The notes beneath the pieces were generated by a model that worked only from the letters and a program-made list of their open reading frames with translations, searched no databases and was not told the origin of the DNA. From Deltaproteobacteria bacterium (lineage in GTDB: Bacteria > Myxococcota_A > Polyangia > Nannocystales > Nannocystaceae): a stretch of 64,000 nt of DNA. Positions 9,972 through 17,719 of this stretch are shown here, in pieces. Every line of letters starts with the position of its first letter. Positions within the stretch are counted from its first letter, which is position 1. The stretch lies in NCBI GenBank assembly GCA_003696955.1, contig RFGU01000194.1, positions 1 through 64,000 on the forward strand, read 5' to 3'. The translations under genes and the position numbers were made by a program.

Positions 9972-10445
9972 TCACCGCGCATCGTCGAAGGGCCACGGAA
10001 TCCGCCCCGACCGCAGGGCCCCCACGAGGGAGCGATCCGCCTCCAGGAACGCATCGGGGGCGAGAGCTTCGACCCCGAGCACCTCGACCAACCCTGCCAT
10101 GCTGCCGTCGATGGCAGCGAGCAGGGCGTCCTCCGACACCCCTTGGCGAAGGCGGGCATGGAAGACGTGGAGCCGTACGCGGGGGCCACGTGGCCGGTAG
10201 TCGTGCTTGATCGTGTGCAGGTGCGGTCCGATCTCCAGCCACGCGGCCGCGCGTCCCCACTCCTCGGCAATCTCGCGCACCACGGCCGCCTTCGGGGTCT
10301 CCCCGGCCTCGATCTTGCCACCGGGCAACTCGAGGGCACCGCCTCCGAAGCTCGCGTTCGCCGGGCGTCGTTGCACGAGGATACGGCCGGGAGCCGACCA
10401 GACGAGGGCGGCGCCGACCTCCAGGGGGTTCACAGCGTCGTGCAC
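9972..10445 (-). CDS. Nudix (MutT-like) hydrolase
   Basis: This is a 157-residue single-domain Nudix protein. The box is G43-G-K-I-E-A-G-E49...R57-E-I-A-E-E-W-G64, with the full set of metal-binding glutamates; only the last, normally hydrophobic, position is Arg65. Length and the R-R-P-A-N context resemble MutT-type 8-oxo-dGTP or NTP pyrophosphatases, but the substrate cannot be fixed by sequence. The start is GTG 10445, with GTG 10433 as an alternative. A CATACT hexamer 6 nt upstream on the minus strand would give a leaderless message. It is divergent from the DUF507 gene. Confidence 0.85.
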   Translation of the reverse strand: MHDAVNPLEVGAALVWSAPGRILVQRRPANASFGGGALELPGGKIEAGETPKAAVVREIAEEWGRAAAWLEIGPHLHTIKHDYRPRGPRVRLHVFHARLRQGVSEDALLAAIDGSMAGLVEVLGVEALAPDAFLEADRSLVGALRSGRIPWPFDDAR

Positions 10446-10479
10446 GCTTCGAGTATGGACGCACGATGCGCAAATGGCC

Positions 10480-10485
10480 TATGCT
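10480..10485 (+). promoter_or_regulatory. -10 element TATGCT for the DUF507 cassette
   Basis: TATGCT lies 12 nt before ATG 10498, consistent with a very short untranslated leader of about 5 nt. No good -35 box is visible at 16-18 nt spacing. Confidence 0.35.
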
Positions 10486-10497
10486 CACGCCTGCAAC

Positions 10498-11010
10498 ATG
10501 CGCCTTTATTCCGGCAAGATTCCGCACATCGCACGGGCCATCGCCGACACCCTGACGGCCGACGGGCACATCGAACTCGGGGATCGCGACGAGTTCATCC
10601 AGGACGTGGAGTCGATCCTGCGAGAATACCTGCGAAAGGAACGGGAGATCACGGAGCAGGCCAAGGACATCCTCGAACGAAGGGCCCTTCCCTACTCCGA
10701 CCTCTACAAGGTCAAGCGCCAGATCGCCGAGGATCAGGACTTCGGCCTCGGGGACGAGTCGGTCAACTGGATCGCAACCCAGCTCATCGAGCTGTTCATG
10801 CGGTCGGCCTTCGTCGAGGAGGTCTACAGCGACGATCCTACCCTGCGTCGGATCCTCAAGGACATCCTGCGCCGAAACATGCAGCTCGATCAGGATCTCG
10901 ACCGCGAGGTGCGGCGGCACCTCAGGCACCTCGAGGAGGGCACCTCCACCTTCGAGGTCGAGTATCAACGGCAGCTCGAGCGGATCAAGCGCAAGCACGG
11001 ACTCGAGTAG
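10498..11010 (+). CDS. DUF507 family protein
   Basis: This encodes 170 residues, the normal length for DUF507. It begins M-R-L-Y-S-G-K-I with the family's hydrophobic/charged helical pattern after it, and carries W-I-A-T-Q-L-I-E-L, V-E-E-V-Y-S-D-D and a basic tail ending R-I-K-R-K-H-G. It is predicted all-helical, cytosolic and rich in Glu/Arg. The family has no established function. An in-frame ATG at 10474 exists, but the family starts at M-R-L-Y. The gene opens a three-gene run with the ETF-like and ATP-grasp proteins. Confidence 0.85.
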   Translation: MRLYSGKIPHIARAIADTLTADGHIELGDRDEFIQDVESILREYLRKEREITEQAKDILERRALPYSDLYKVKRQIAEDQDFGLGDESVNWIATQLIELFMRSAFVEEVYSDDPTLRRILKDILRRNMQLDQDLDREVRRHLRHLEEGTSTFEVEYQRQLERIKRKHGLE

Positions 11011-11019
11011 TCCCGTCCC

Positions 11020-11859
11020 ATGGCCCACGTCCTCGTCTACCTCCAGCGTACGCCGCTCGGCCTGCACCCGGGGAGTGCCGTTGCGGCGTGCATGGCGCGG
11101 GAGCTTGCGAGCAAACGTGGGGCCTCGGTGCTGGGCATCTGCCCGGGGCTGTCGGATCCTTGGGATCCGGCCATGGAACGAGCCGCCGGCCGCTTCGGCT
11201 GCGATCGCCTGCTCTTCGTCGGTGCGACCGAGGCCCGCGAGTTGGTGCGCCGCCTGCGTCCCGTCCATCTCCTCGTGCCGTGGACCACCGAAGGCCTCGG
11301 TGCGGCCATCGGCACCGGGCTCGGCGAGCCCATGGGGCGGATCGTCGACGGCCCCGGCGTCGGACATGGACCGCTCGATACGGTGACGGCCGTGGCCGCC
11401 GGGACGCATCCGTGGATCGACCTCGAAACGCGCCTCGAGGGGGAGTACACCGCGGACGCGGGCATGGTGCGGTTGCCCGAGTGGCTGGCGACGCCACCGG
11501 AAGGCGCGCCCGAGGCTTTCGTCCCCCTTTCGGGGCCGCCGGTCGAGGCCGTGGTCCATGGCCATTCGAGCCCCGACCTCGATGCCGCACTCGGTGCGTT
11601 GGGAGCTCGGCCCGTCGCGGCCGATGGCGTCGGCTCGTCGCCCGAGGGAACCCTGTTGTGGATCGAACTGGACCGGGAGGTCCCCCTTCCCGACCTCGAC
11701 ACCCGCGGCGCTCGGACGAGCGTCGTGGTCGTATCGCCCCACGTCGGGCCCCATGGTCGGGACGACCTGCGGTTTGCCGACTGGGTCTTTCGAGGCGACC
11801 CGGTCGAGCGCCTTCGCACCCTCGCCCGGCCACCATGGACGACGCCGACGACGGGTTGA
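11020..11859 (+). CDS. Electron-transfer-flavoprotein alpha-like protein, function unknown
   Basis: This encodes 279 residues. The first 110 residues follow the ETF alpha/beta N-terminal fold: V-L-V-Y-L-Q at the start, then P-G-S-A-V-A-A-C-M-A-R-E-L-A, a middle F-G-C-D-R-L-L-F-V strand, and P-V-H-L-L-V-P-W-T-T followed by a Gly-rich helix. The second half does not show the FAD-binding domain of a true EtfA, so this is either a minimal or divergent ETF-like protein or an unrelated alpha/beta protein. It starts 9 bp after DUF507 and its 3' end overlaps the ATP-grasp gene by 25 bp, so the three are probably one operon. Confidence 0.6.
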   Translation: MAHVLVYLQRTPLGLHPGSAVAACMARELASKRGASVLGICPGLSDPWDPAMERAAGRFGCDRLLFVGATEARELVRRLRPVHLLVPWTTEGLGAAIGTGLGEPMGRIVDGPGVGHGPLDTVTAVAAGTHPWIDLETRLEGEYTADAGMVRLPEWLATPPEGAPEAFVPLSGPPVEAVVHGHSSPDLDAALGALGARPVAADGVGSSPEGTLLWIELDREVPLPDLDTRGARTSVVVVSPHVGPHGRDDLRFADWVFRGDPVERLRTLARPPWTTPTTG

Positions 11860-13481
11860 CCCGTGTCCTCGCGCGGTGGCTGGGCGCACCGTCGACGGTC
11901 CCGATCCCGGCGACGTCCACGGTTCCGGCCGACGCCCTTCCCGCGCCGCTCGAGCACCTCTCCGAGTCGAAGTTGGCGGAACGGTTGCGCACGTCCCGGC
12001 CCCCGGACGTCGTCGCGGTCCACGCTCCGGGTGCCCGTCTCCGGCGGGCCCTCGCGGCCCATCCGCCGCCCCTGGTGGTCGTCACGGGCCCCGCCGACCT
12101 CGATCTGGGAGCAACGGCCCACGTGCTCGGCCCGAACGCCCGCGTGGTCGTCGGCGCGGGCACCATCGTCGTGGCCGCCCTGGCAGGCGAGGAACTGGCC
12201 GGTTTCGTGCGGGCCCTCGGTGACGATCTGGCCTTGGGGATCGCCCCGACCCCCGCATGGTGGCCCCGCGTCCATCGGTCCGTGGTCGACGCACGCCGCC
12301 GAGCCTGCATACAGGTCGACCTGGGCGCGGTCGCCACGTTGCCGGAGGCACCGCGCCGCAGGTGGGAGACCCTCGCCGAGGCAGGCGACGATGCGTCCCT
12401 GTGGATCCCGGCGGGGGTCGCCCCCTATCCCCCACGGGACGCGCCGCCCCCCGTCTGGTGGGCGGCCTGCGTCGCCGGCGCGCTCGAGCGACGGACCGGG
12501 CCCGTCTTTCCCTCGCCCAGGGTGGCGTCCCTCGTCCTTCGGCCGCCCCGTGCACGGCCCGCGCCTTCGCCCCGGTGGGCCGAAGCCCTCTTCCTCCAGG
12601 CCGGACGGGCCCTGCCCGAGATGGCACGAGCGCCGGAGATGGATCGTCCCGATCCCGACGCCGGGCTCGACGCCCCCTCCGCGGCGTTCCTCGCCCAGGC
12701 CGTGCGCCGACGCAGGTCGCGGGCCGACGCGCTGCTGGCCGACGCGCGCAAGGCCGTCCCGATGGAAGCCGACGTGGACGGCGATCGGATCGATCAGGTG
12801 TTGGCCGTCGCGGGGACGGAGCTTTCCGAGCACGAAAGCAAGGTGGTCCTACGGGCGGCGGGACTCGCCGTGACGCGACAGGCCGTGGCGACGAGCGCAT
12901 CGGCGGCGGCGAGCTACGCCGAGCGCATCGGCTTTCCCGTGGTGCTCAAGGCCGCAAGCCCGGACTTGCGGCGCAAACAGGACATTGGCGCGGTCGCCCT
13001 CGACCTGCCCACGGCGTCGGCGGTACGACGGGCCTACACGGCGATCCTGCGGGCGGTGGAGACACGGGCCCCCACGGCGCGGATCGACGGCGTCATCGTG
13101 GCCGAGATGATGCCCCCGGGCCTCGACCTGCGGATCGCCGTCCGCCGACTCGACACCGGCGCGCCCGGCATTCGGGTGGATCTGGCCACGGGAGGTGTCC
13201 TCGCGGCTCCGGTCTTCGACCTGTTGCCCACGACCGAATCGGGCGCACGATTGCTCGCTCACCGGGTGCTCGTGGCCCTCGAAGGGCGCACCCGGCGCGC
13301 CGACGATCCGGCTCCCGAGGTGCTCGCGCCGGTCTTCGCGTGCCTGTGGCGGCTGTGGAACCGAACCGGGGACCGGATCCTCGAAGTGGAACTCGACCCC
13401 GTTCGCTACGTGTCCGCCGATGCCCGCCCCGTGGTCCTCGACGCGCAGATCCGGCAACGGGCCCACCTCGAGGGGCTCTGA
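11835..13481 (+). CDS. Protein with C-terminal ATP-grasp_5-like domain
   Basis: This encodes 548 residues; ATG 11835 overlaps the previous gene by 25 bp. Residues 1-320 match nothing I recognise. From about 330 the sequence follows the ATP-grasp_5 domain of ADP-forming acyl-CoA synthetases and Pat-type acyltransferases: L-S-E-H-E-S-K-V-V-L, then I-G-F-P-V-V-L-K-A-A-S-P-D-L with the ATP-binding lysine, R-R-K-Q-D-I-G-A-V in place of H-K-S-D-V-G-G-V, G-V-I-V-A-E-M-M, and a late E-V-E-L-D-P-V. The Gly-rich turn is altered and no CoA-binding (Rossmann) domain is visible. A ligase or nucleotide-binding role is inferred; the substrate is unknown. Confidence 0.65.
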   Translation: MDDADDGLTRVLARWLGAPSTVPIPATSTVPADALPAPLEHLSESKLAERLRTSRPPDVVAVHAPGARLRRALAAHPPPLVVVTGPADLDLGATAHVLGPNARVVVGAGTIVVAALAGEELAGFVRALGDDLALGIAPTPAWWPRVHRSVVDARRRACIQVDLGAVATLPEAPRRRWETLAEAGDDASLWIPAGVAPYPPRDAPPPVWWAACVAGALERRTGPVFPSPRVASLVLRPPRARPAPSPRWAEALFLQAGRALPEMARAPEMDRPDPDAGLDAPSAAFLAQAVRRRRSRADALLADARKAVPMEADVDGDRIDQVLAVAGTELSEHESKVVLRAAGLAVTRQAVATSASAAASYAERIGFPVVLKAASPDLRRKQDIGAVALDLPTASAVRRAYTAILRAVETRAPTARIDGVIVAEMMPPGLDLRIAVRRLDTGAPGIRVDLATGGVLAAPVFDLLPTTESGARLLAHRVLVALEGRTRRADDPAPEVLAPVFACLWRLWNRTGDRILEVELDPVRYVSADARPVVLDAQIRQRAHLEGL

Positions 13482-13493
13482 TCGTACCGCCGA

Positions 13494-14729
13494 TCAACAG
13501 ACCTTGCGGGCATGGGCGAGCAGGGTCTGCCGTTCGTTGCGGGCGGGATCCTCGAGGACGTAGTCGAACAGCCGCGCAAGACAACGCCCCATCTGCGGCC
13601 CCGGCTCCACGATCCCCTCGGCGGCCAGGTCGCGCCCCGAGATCGCAAGTTCCCGCGGCGCCATGGGGCAACCGCGAAGGGCCCGCTCGACCCGTCGTCG
13701 TTGCTCGTCGGGGGCTTCGTGGAACGCGAGGGCATCGGCCACCGCCTCCCGCCCGATCTCGGCCGCCGCCCGGCGGATGGCCGTGTCCGCGGATTCGCAC
13801 GCCACGCGACGGGCGGCGTCCGTCAGGAGCGCCCGGATCCGCGCCTTGTCGCGATTGGAGATCTTCAGGGCCGAAAGGGCGGGCTCGACGCGTCGTCGCT
13901 CCACCGTGTCGAGCAGGGCCGCGAGGCGAAGGGGCGGATCCGGCGGCAGTCGGTCGACGCGCTCCAAGAGCGCCTCGACGTCCGTTTCGGGCTCCGGCAG
14001 GACGTGGCGCCACAACCCCGTTCGCCACATCGGCCGTAGGCCGAGGGAGGCCCGCCGCGCCCCGAGCAGTTTCCACAACTCGTCACGGATTCGCTCCGCC
14101 GCCACCTTGACGAACACGTCGAGGGTCTCGGAGATCGCGTCGTGAGTGTCCGGATCGAGGTCGAACTCCAACGTTGCACAGAATCGAACGGCCCGCATGG
14201 GACGCAGCCCGTCCTCGCGAAACCGCTCGACCGGATCTCCGATGGCCCGGATCCGCCTCCCGCCGAGATCGCCGAGACCGTCGAAGTCGTCGATGAACGT
14301 CCTTGGTCGGGGACGATAGGCGAAGGCGTTGATCGTGAAGTCTCGCCGTGCGAGGTCGGCATGCAGATCTCCGTGGTAGACCACCCGACTCGGTCGCCGC
14401 CCGTCCTCGTACGCCCCCTCCCCCCGGTACGTCGTGACTTCGACGTGCAGCTTCGGGGCCAGGACGACCGTGACCGTTCCGTGGTCGATCCCCGTAGGGA
14501 TCGTGCGCCGAAACGCGGCACGCACCTCCTCGGGCCGCGCGGACGTGGCCACGTCGAAGTCGCCGAGGGGGCGACCGAGCAGCACGTCTCGGACGCAGCC
14601 GCCGACGATGTAGGCCTCGTGTCCGAGGGACGCGAGCCGTTCGAGGAGGCGCAGCAGGGCGTCGGGAAACGGCGCCCGTTCGAGCAGCGCGAGGGCCTCC
14701 TGGGGTGTCCTTGGGGGTACGGGCACCAT
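13494..14729 (-). CDS. CCA tRNA nucleotidyltransferase / poly(A) polymerase family
   Basis: This encodes 411 residues of a class II nucleotidyltransferase. The catalytic head is clear: V-G-G-C-V-R-D at 42-48, then G-D-F-D with Asp57 and Asp59 as metal ligands, and R-R-D-F-T-I-N-A-F. It is followed by R-F-R-E-D-G-L-R and R-A-V-R-F. The rest is the helical tRNA/RNA-binding body. CCA-adding enzymes and bacterial poly(A) polymerases share these motifs and I cannot separate them here; there is no HD domain. ATG 14729 was chosen from the usual distance to V-G-G. TAGGGT at 14749-14744 lies 14 nt upstream. The gene is divergent from the envelope cluster. Confidence 0.85.
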   Translation of the reverse strand: MVPVPPRTPQEALALLERAPFPDALLRLLERLASLGHEAYIVGGCVRDVLLGRPLGDFDVATSARPEEVRAAFRRTIPTGIDHGTVTVVLAPKLHVEVTTYRGEGAYEDGRRPSRVVYHGDLHADLARRDFTINAFAYRPRPRTFIDDFDGLGDLGGRRIRAIGDPVERFREDGLRPMRAVRFCATLEFDLDPDTHDAISETLDVFVKVAAERIRDELWKLLGARRASLGLRPMWRTGLWRHVLPEPETDVEALLERVDRLPPDPPLRLAALLDTVERRRVEPALSALKISNRDKARIRALLTDAARRVACESADTAIRRAAAEIGREAVADALAFHEAPDEQRRRVERALRGCPMAPRELAISGRDLAAEGIVEPGPQMGRCLARLFDYVLEDPARNERQTLLAHARKVC

Positions 14730-14844
14730 CGTCGCCGGCCCGGACCCTACCAGACCGGAGCCCTCCGAGCCGCCGCGCGCCTCGAGGACGAGGCGTTCCG
14801 TTGGGGGCCAGGGTCCCCACGTTTTCCATCGCAGAGGCTTGGGG

Positions 14845-14850
14845 TAGGCT
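14845..14850 (+). promoter_or_regulatory. -10 element TAGGCT for the envelope cluster
   Basis: TAGGCT ends 6 nt before GTG 14857, so transcription should start at or next to the start codon. TTTTCC at 14822-14827, 17 nt upstream of the hexamer, is a weak -35 candidate. Confidence 0.5.
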
Positions 14851-14856
14851 CGTCGC

Positions 14857-15399
14857 GTGCTTCGTGCACGCGCGACGGCAAACGACCCCACGAGGCGACG
14901 CGTCTGCCGATTGCGCGCGCCACGGATCGCTCTGGCCGTGCAACTCCACCTCGCGGCCGCAGGCGTCCTCACGGGCCCTGCAGGGTGCGAGATCGTGGAC
15001 CCCGGCCCCGAGGTCGGGGTGGCCGGCCGGTGCGTCGTGGACAGCGCGTACTTCGTCGAGCGGGTCGTACCCGAGTACCTCGAGAAGTACGACTGTCGGA
15101 ACGCCGGGGACGGGGGATGCCACGACGTGGGCAACGGATCGAGCATCTATCGTCTCCACGACGTAAGCGACGTACTCGCGCCCTCGCCGCTCGATCCCGA
15201 ATCGGCCTGGCCCGAGCCCTGGCAACGCAACCTCGAGGCCACGGTCGCCCAGATCTCCGACTGCGACGATGCTTCCTTGTCGCCCCTCTACTCGGAGCCT
15301 GCCGGTGGAGACACGCGAACCCACGGAGGCGGCGACCTGTTCCCGCCCAACGGCCCGGAACTCGAACTTCTCCAAGGATGGCTGGACGCGGCGCCATGA
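14857..15399 (+). CDS. Putative secreted or lipid-anchored Cys-containing protein, unknown
   Basis: This encodes 180 residues. GTG 14857 is the first start after the -10 element. An Arg-rich n-region is followed by a hydrophobic segment (residues 24-40) and P-A-G-C, so Cys44 could be lipidated, though Pro at -3 is unusual. Two further motifs stand out: G-R-C-V-V-D with Y-F-V-E-R-V-V-P-E-Y-L, and G-D-G-G-C-H-D-V-G-N-G, which recalls a cytochrome-c C-x-x-C-H site reduced to a single Cys-His. No haem site is complete. The stop overlaps the next start as ATGA. Function is unknown; the context says envelope. Confidence 0.65.
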   Translation: MLRARATANDPTRRRVCRLRAPRIALAVQLHLAAAGVLTGPAGCEIVDPGPEVGVAGRCVVDSAYFVERVVPEYLEKYDCRNAGDGGCHDVGNGSSIYRLHDVSDVLAPSPLDPESAWPEPWQRNLEATVAQISDCDDASLSPLYSEPAGGDTRTHGGGDLFPPNGPELELLQGWLDAAP

Positions 15400-16226
15400 G
15401 TTCGGTGCGGCCGACGACCCGATTCGCGACGGCCGTGGCCCTGTGCTGCACCTTGGCCGTGCCCGGCCATGCCCTCGCCGCTGGGAAGCGGCGAGGCGCG
15501 AAGGCGGCACGCGCCCAGACGGACGTCCGGGCCCAGGCACGCGTGATCGTCGAGCGTGCGCCGGTCTATTCGGGGCCCGGGTTCGGCTACCGCGTCATCG
15601 GGACCGTGGAGCGGGACGAGGTGGTGGCCCTGGTGGAACGCGGCCGGCGCGGCGGATGGACCCGGGTCCGGCTGGAAAGCGGCATCGTCGGCTGGATCCT
15701 CACCGAACACGTCCACGTCTTCCTCTACACGGACGACCGGGAGCCGTCGCGCCTGCGCAGGTTCGGCCGCAAGCTCCGCGAGACGCTCCTCGGTCCACCG
15801 AACCTATCGATCCACCGATTCACGGGTGCACTTTCGGCCGGCGCCCTCGGCCGGGAGGGGCTCTTCCTGGTGCGCCCAGGGGTGCTCGTGGCGCCCCACG
15901 TGGGTCTCGAGGCCTTCGTGGGGCCGTCGTCCGGGCGCGAAGCATCCCGCGGGATCTTCGGCCTTTCGACCCAGGTGTTCGTCACCCCCCATCTGCCGGC
16001 GACGATCTTCGTTTCGGTGGGCGCCGGTGCCGTCTACACCAAGGGCAAGGTGGATACCCTCGAGGAGGCGACCTGGTCCGGCCTGGTCAGCCCCGGCGGG
16101 GGCTTTTGGATCGTGTTCAAGTACAACATCGGGATTCGATTCGATGTCCGCAACCACATCTTGTTCCGTGCCGACACGGCACGCTCCATGCAGGAGTACT
16201 CGGGTGCCCTGGCCTTCTCGTTCTGA
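15396..16226 (+). CDS. SH3b-domain protein with outer-membrane beta-barrel-like C-terminus
   Basis: This encodes 276 residues. The signal peptide has a basic n-region and cleavage after H-A-L-A (about residue 28). Residues 45-105 form a bacterial SH3 domain (V-Y-S-G-P-G-F-G-Y-R-V-I-G-T-V then G-W-I-L-T-E-H), a fold that binds peptidoglycan or peptides. From about 150 to the end there are alternating amphipathic strands with many Gly and aromatic residues, ending A-L-A-F-S-F; a C-terminal Phe is the usual outer-membrane barrel signal. So it probably ties the cell wall to the outer membrane. ATG overlaps the upstream stop by 4 bp; DUF4266 starts 13 bp downstream. Confidence 0.75.
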   Translation: MSSVRPTTRFATAVALCCTLAVPGHALAAGKRRGAKAARAQTDVRAQARVIVERAPVYSGPGFGYRVIGTVERDEVVALVERGRRGGWTRVRLESGIVGWILTEHVHVFLYTDDREPSRLRRFGRKLRETLLGPPNLSIHRFTGALSAGALGREGLFLVRPGVLVAPHVGLEAFVGPSSGREASRGIFGLSTQVFVTPHLPATIFVSVGAGAVYTKGKVDTLEEATWSGLVSPGGGFWIVFKYNIGIRFDVRNHILFRADTARSMQEYSGALAFSF

Positions 16227-16239
16227 TCGGACCAACGGC

Positions 16240-16467
16240 GTGACGACGGACCGCAAGGTGCGTCGAGCGCTGCTCGCGGCCTGCCTCGTGGTCGTCTCCG
16301 GCTGCGCGCGCGCCGTGTTGCCGAGCGAGAAGGCCTTCTTGGCCGATCCCATCATGCAGTTCGACGAGGACGACCTCGAGACGGCTGCCGACGAACACGT
16401 GGCGTCCAACCGCGAAGGCGCCTTCGGGGGCCAAGGCGCGGGAGGAGGAGGCTGCGGGTGCAACTAG
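16240..16467 (+). CDS. DUF4266 small lipoprotein
   Basis: This encodes only 75 residues. GTG 16240 begins a short signal peptide ending V-V-V-S-G-C, giving Cys22 as lipid anchor. The mature part matches DUF4266: P-S-E-K-A-F-L-A-D-P-I-M-Q-F near the start, N-R-E-G-A-F-G-G-Q-G in the middle and the hallmark G-G-G-G-C-G-C-N end. It overlaps the next gene by 10 bp. As far as I recall, DUF4266 genes usually sit next to DUF3570, a thioredoxin-like protein and an ApbE flavin transferase; only DUF3570 is present here. Its role is unknown. Confidence 0.88.
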   Translation: MTTDRKVRRALLAACLVVVSGCARAVLPSEKAFLADPIMQFDEDDLETAADEHVASNREGAFGGQGAGGGGCGCN

Positions 16468-17705
16468 GCCCGGCTCGTGCGCGGCCTTGGCGGGCGCCGT
16501 GGCTTCTTGCCGGGCTTGTGGCCGTATGCGCCCCGCGCCCCGCCGACGGCTCCGGCGACAATCGCGTGCGGGCCGGCGTGACCTACTTCCACGAGCCCGC
16601 CCGCAACACGCCCCTGTCCGTGGTCCATCCCCAGGTAAGCTACAGCCAGGACTACACCCGACACTTCGGCATGTCCCTCGGCTACGACGCCGACATCGTG
16701 ACGGGAGCTACGCCCCAGATCTTCGGCGTCGACGTCACCTCCTCGGCGACCAAGTTCCAGGACGTACGTCACAACGGCACCGTGGGCCTGCGCTTCATGT
16801 CCGACCTCGCCACCTTCCGCATCGGCGGCGGCTTCGCCGGCGAGAACGACTATCGGTCGGGAACGATCCAACTCGGCGCCACGGCGGACCTGTTTCAGCG
16901 CAACACCCAGGTTTCGGTGGACTACGTCCACAACATCGATCGGGTGTGCGACGCCGCCAATTCGGCCACCCAGGAACTCCTCGAGCTACGGGCCCTCGAC
17001 AGTTCGGACCTCTGCTTCCGGGACTCGGCCGAGACCACCACCCGCAAGCTCTCCATCGACACCGTGAACCTGTCGATCACGCAGGTGTTGACCCCGTGGC
17101 TCCTCGGTCAGGCGGGGATCGTCGGCCAGCACCTACGCGGGTTCCAGTCCAATCCCTACCGGCAGGTACTCCTCGGACGCCGCGCCGTGCAGGAACACCT
17201 GCCCGACATCCGCAACCGCATGAGCGTATTCGCCCGGCTCAAGTTCGCGTTGCGGCCGGTTCGTGGCAGCATCGAACTGTTCGGCCGTTTCTATGCGGAC
17301 TCGTGGGCCATCGAGGGCGTGACGGTGCAGGCCGCGTGGGACCAGTACCTCGCCCGGCCCCTGATCCTTCGTCTGCGCGGGCGCCTGCACGTCCAGGACT
17401 CGGCCCTCTTCTACCGGGACGGCTCCGAATACGCCTCGTCGGGCGCGGCCGGGAGCTACTGGACGGGCGACCGGGAGCTTTCGGCCCTGATGAACACGAC
17501 CCTCGGCGCCAAGCTCACCTACCTGGCCCGGGTGCCGGCGAACTCCCGGATCCGGAGGATCGAGTCGTTTCGGGTGTCCGCCAAGACGGACCTGCTCTTC
17601 TATCGCTCGCGCACCGACAATCCGGCGTTCTCGCCGAACGCCGAACGCACACGCGGGCTGCTCGACGCCATCGTGATCCAAGCCCAGGCGGGATTCGACT
17701 TCTGA
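16458..17705 (+). CDS. DUF3570 family outer-membrane protein
   Basis: This encodes 415 residues. GTG 16458 lies inside the DUF4266 gene and has GGAGGAGGAG at 16441-16450, seven bases before it, inside the codons for that gene's terminal glycines. Signal peptide residues 1-31. The mature protein is a run of amphipathic strands: V-R-A-G-V-T-Y-F, V-S-Y-S-Q-D-Y, G-M-S-L-G-Y-D, V-G-L-R-F-M-S-D-L, ending I-Q-A-Q-A-G-F-D-F with the barrel-type terminal Phe. Length and pairing with DUF4266 identify DUF3570. It is most likely a beta-barrel that works with the lipoprotein and the SH3-barrel protein upstream. Confidence 0.85.
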   Translation: MQLGPARARPWRAPWLLAGLVAVCAPRPADGSGDNRVRAGVTYFHEPARNTPLSVVHPQVSYSQDYTRHFGMSLGYDADIVTGATPQIFGVDVTSSATKFQDVRHNGTVGLRFMSDLATFRIGGGFAGENDYRSGTIQLGATADLFQRNTQVSVDYVHNIDRVCDAANSATQELLELRALDSSDLCFRDSAETTTRKLSIDTVNLSITQVLTPWLLGQAGIVGQHLRGFQSNPYRQVLLGRRAVQEHLPDIRNRMSVFARLKFALRPVRGSIELFGRFYADSWAIEGVTVQAAWDQYLARPLILRLRGRLHVQDSALFYRDGSEYASSGAAGSYWTGDRELSALMNTTLGAKLTYLARVPANSRIRRIESFRVSAKTDLLFYRSRTDNPAFSPNAERTRGLLDAIVIQAQAGFDF

Positions 17706-17719
17706 CGCCGCAGCCCTTC

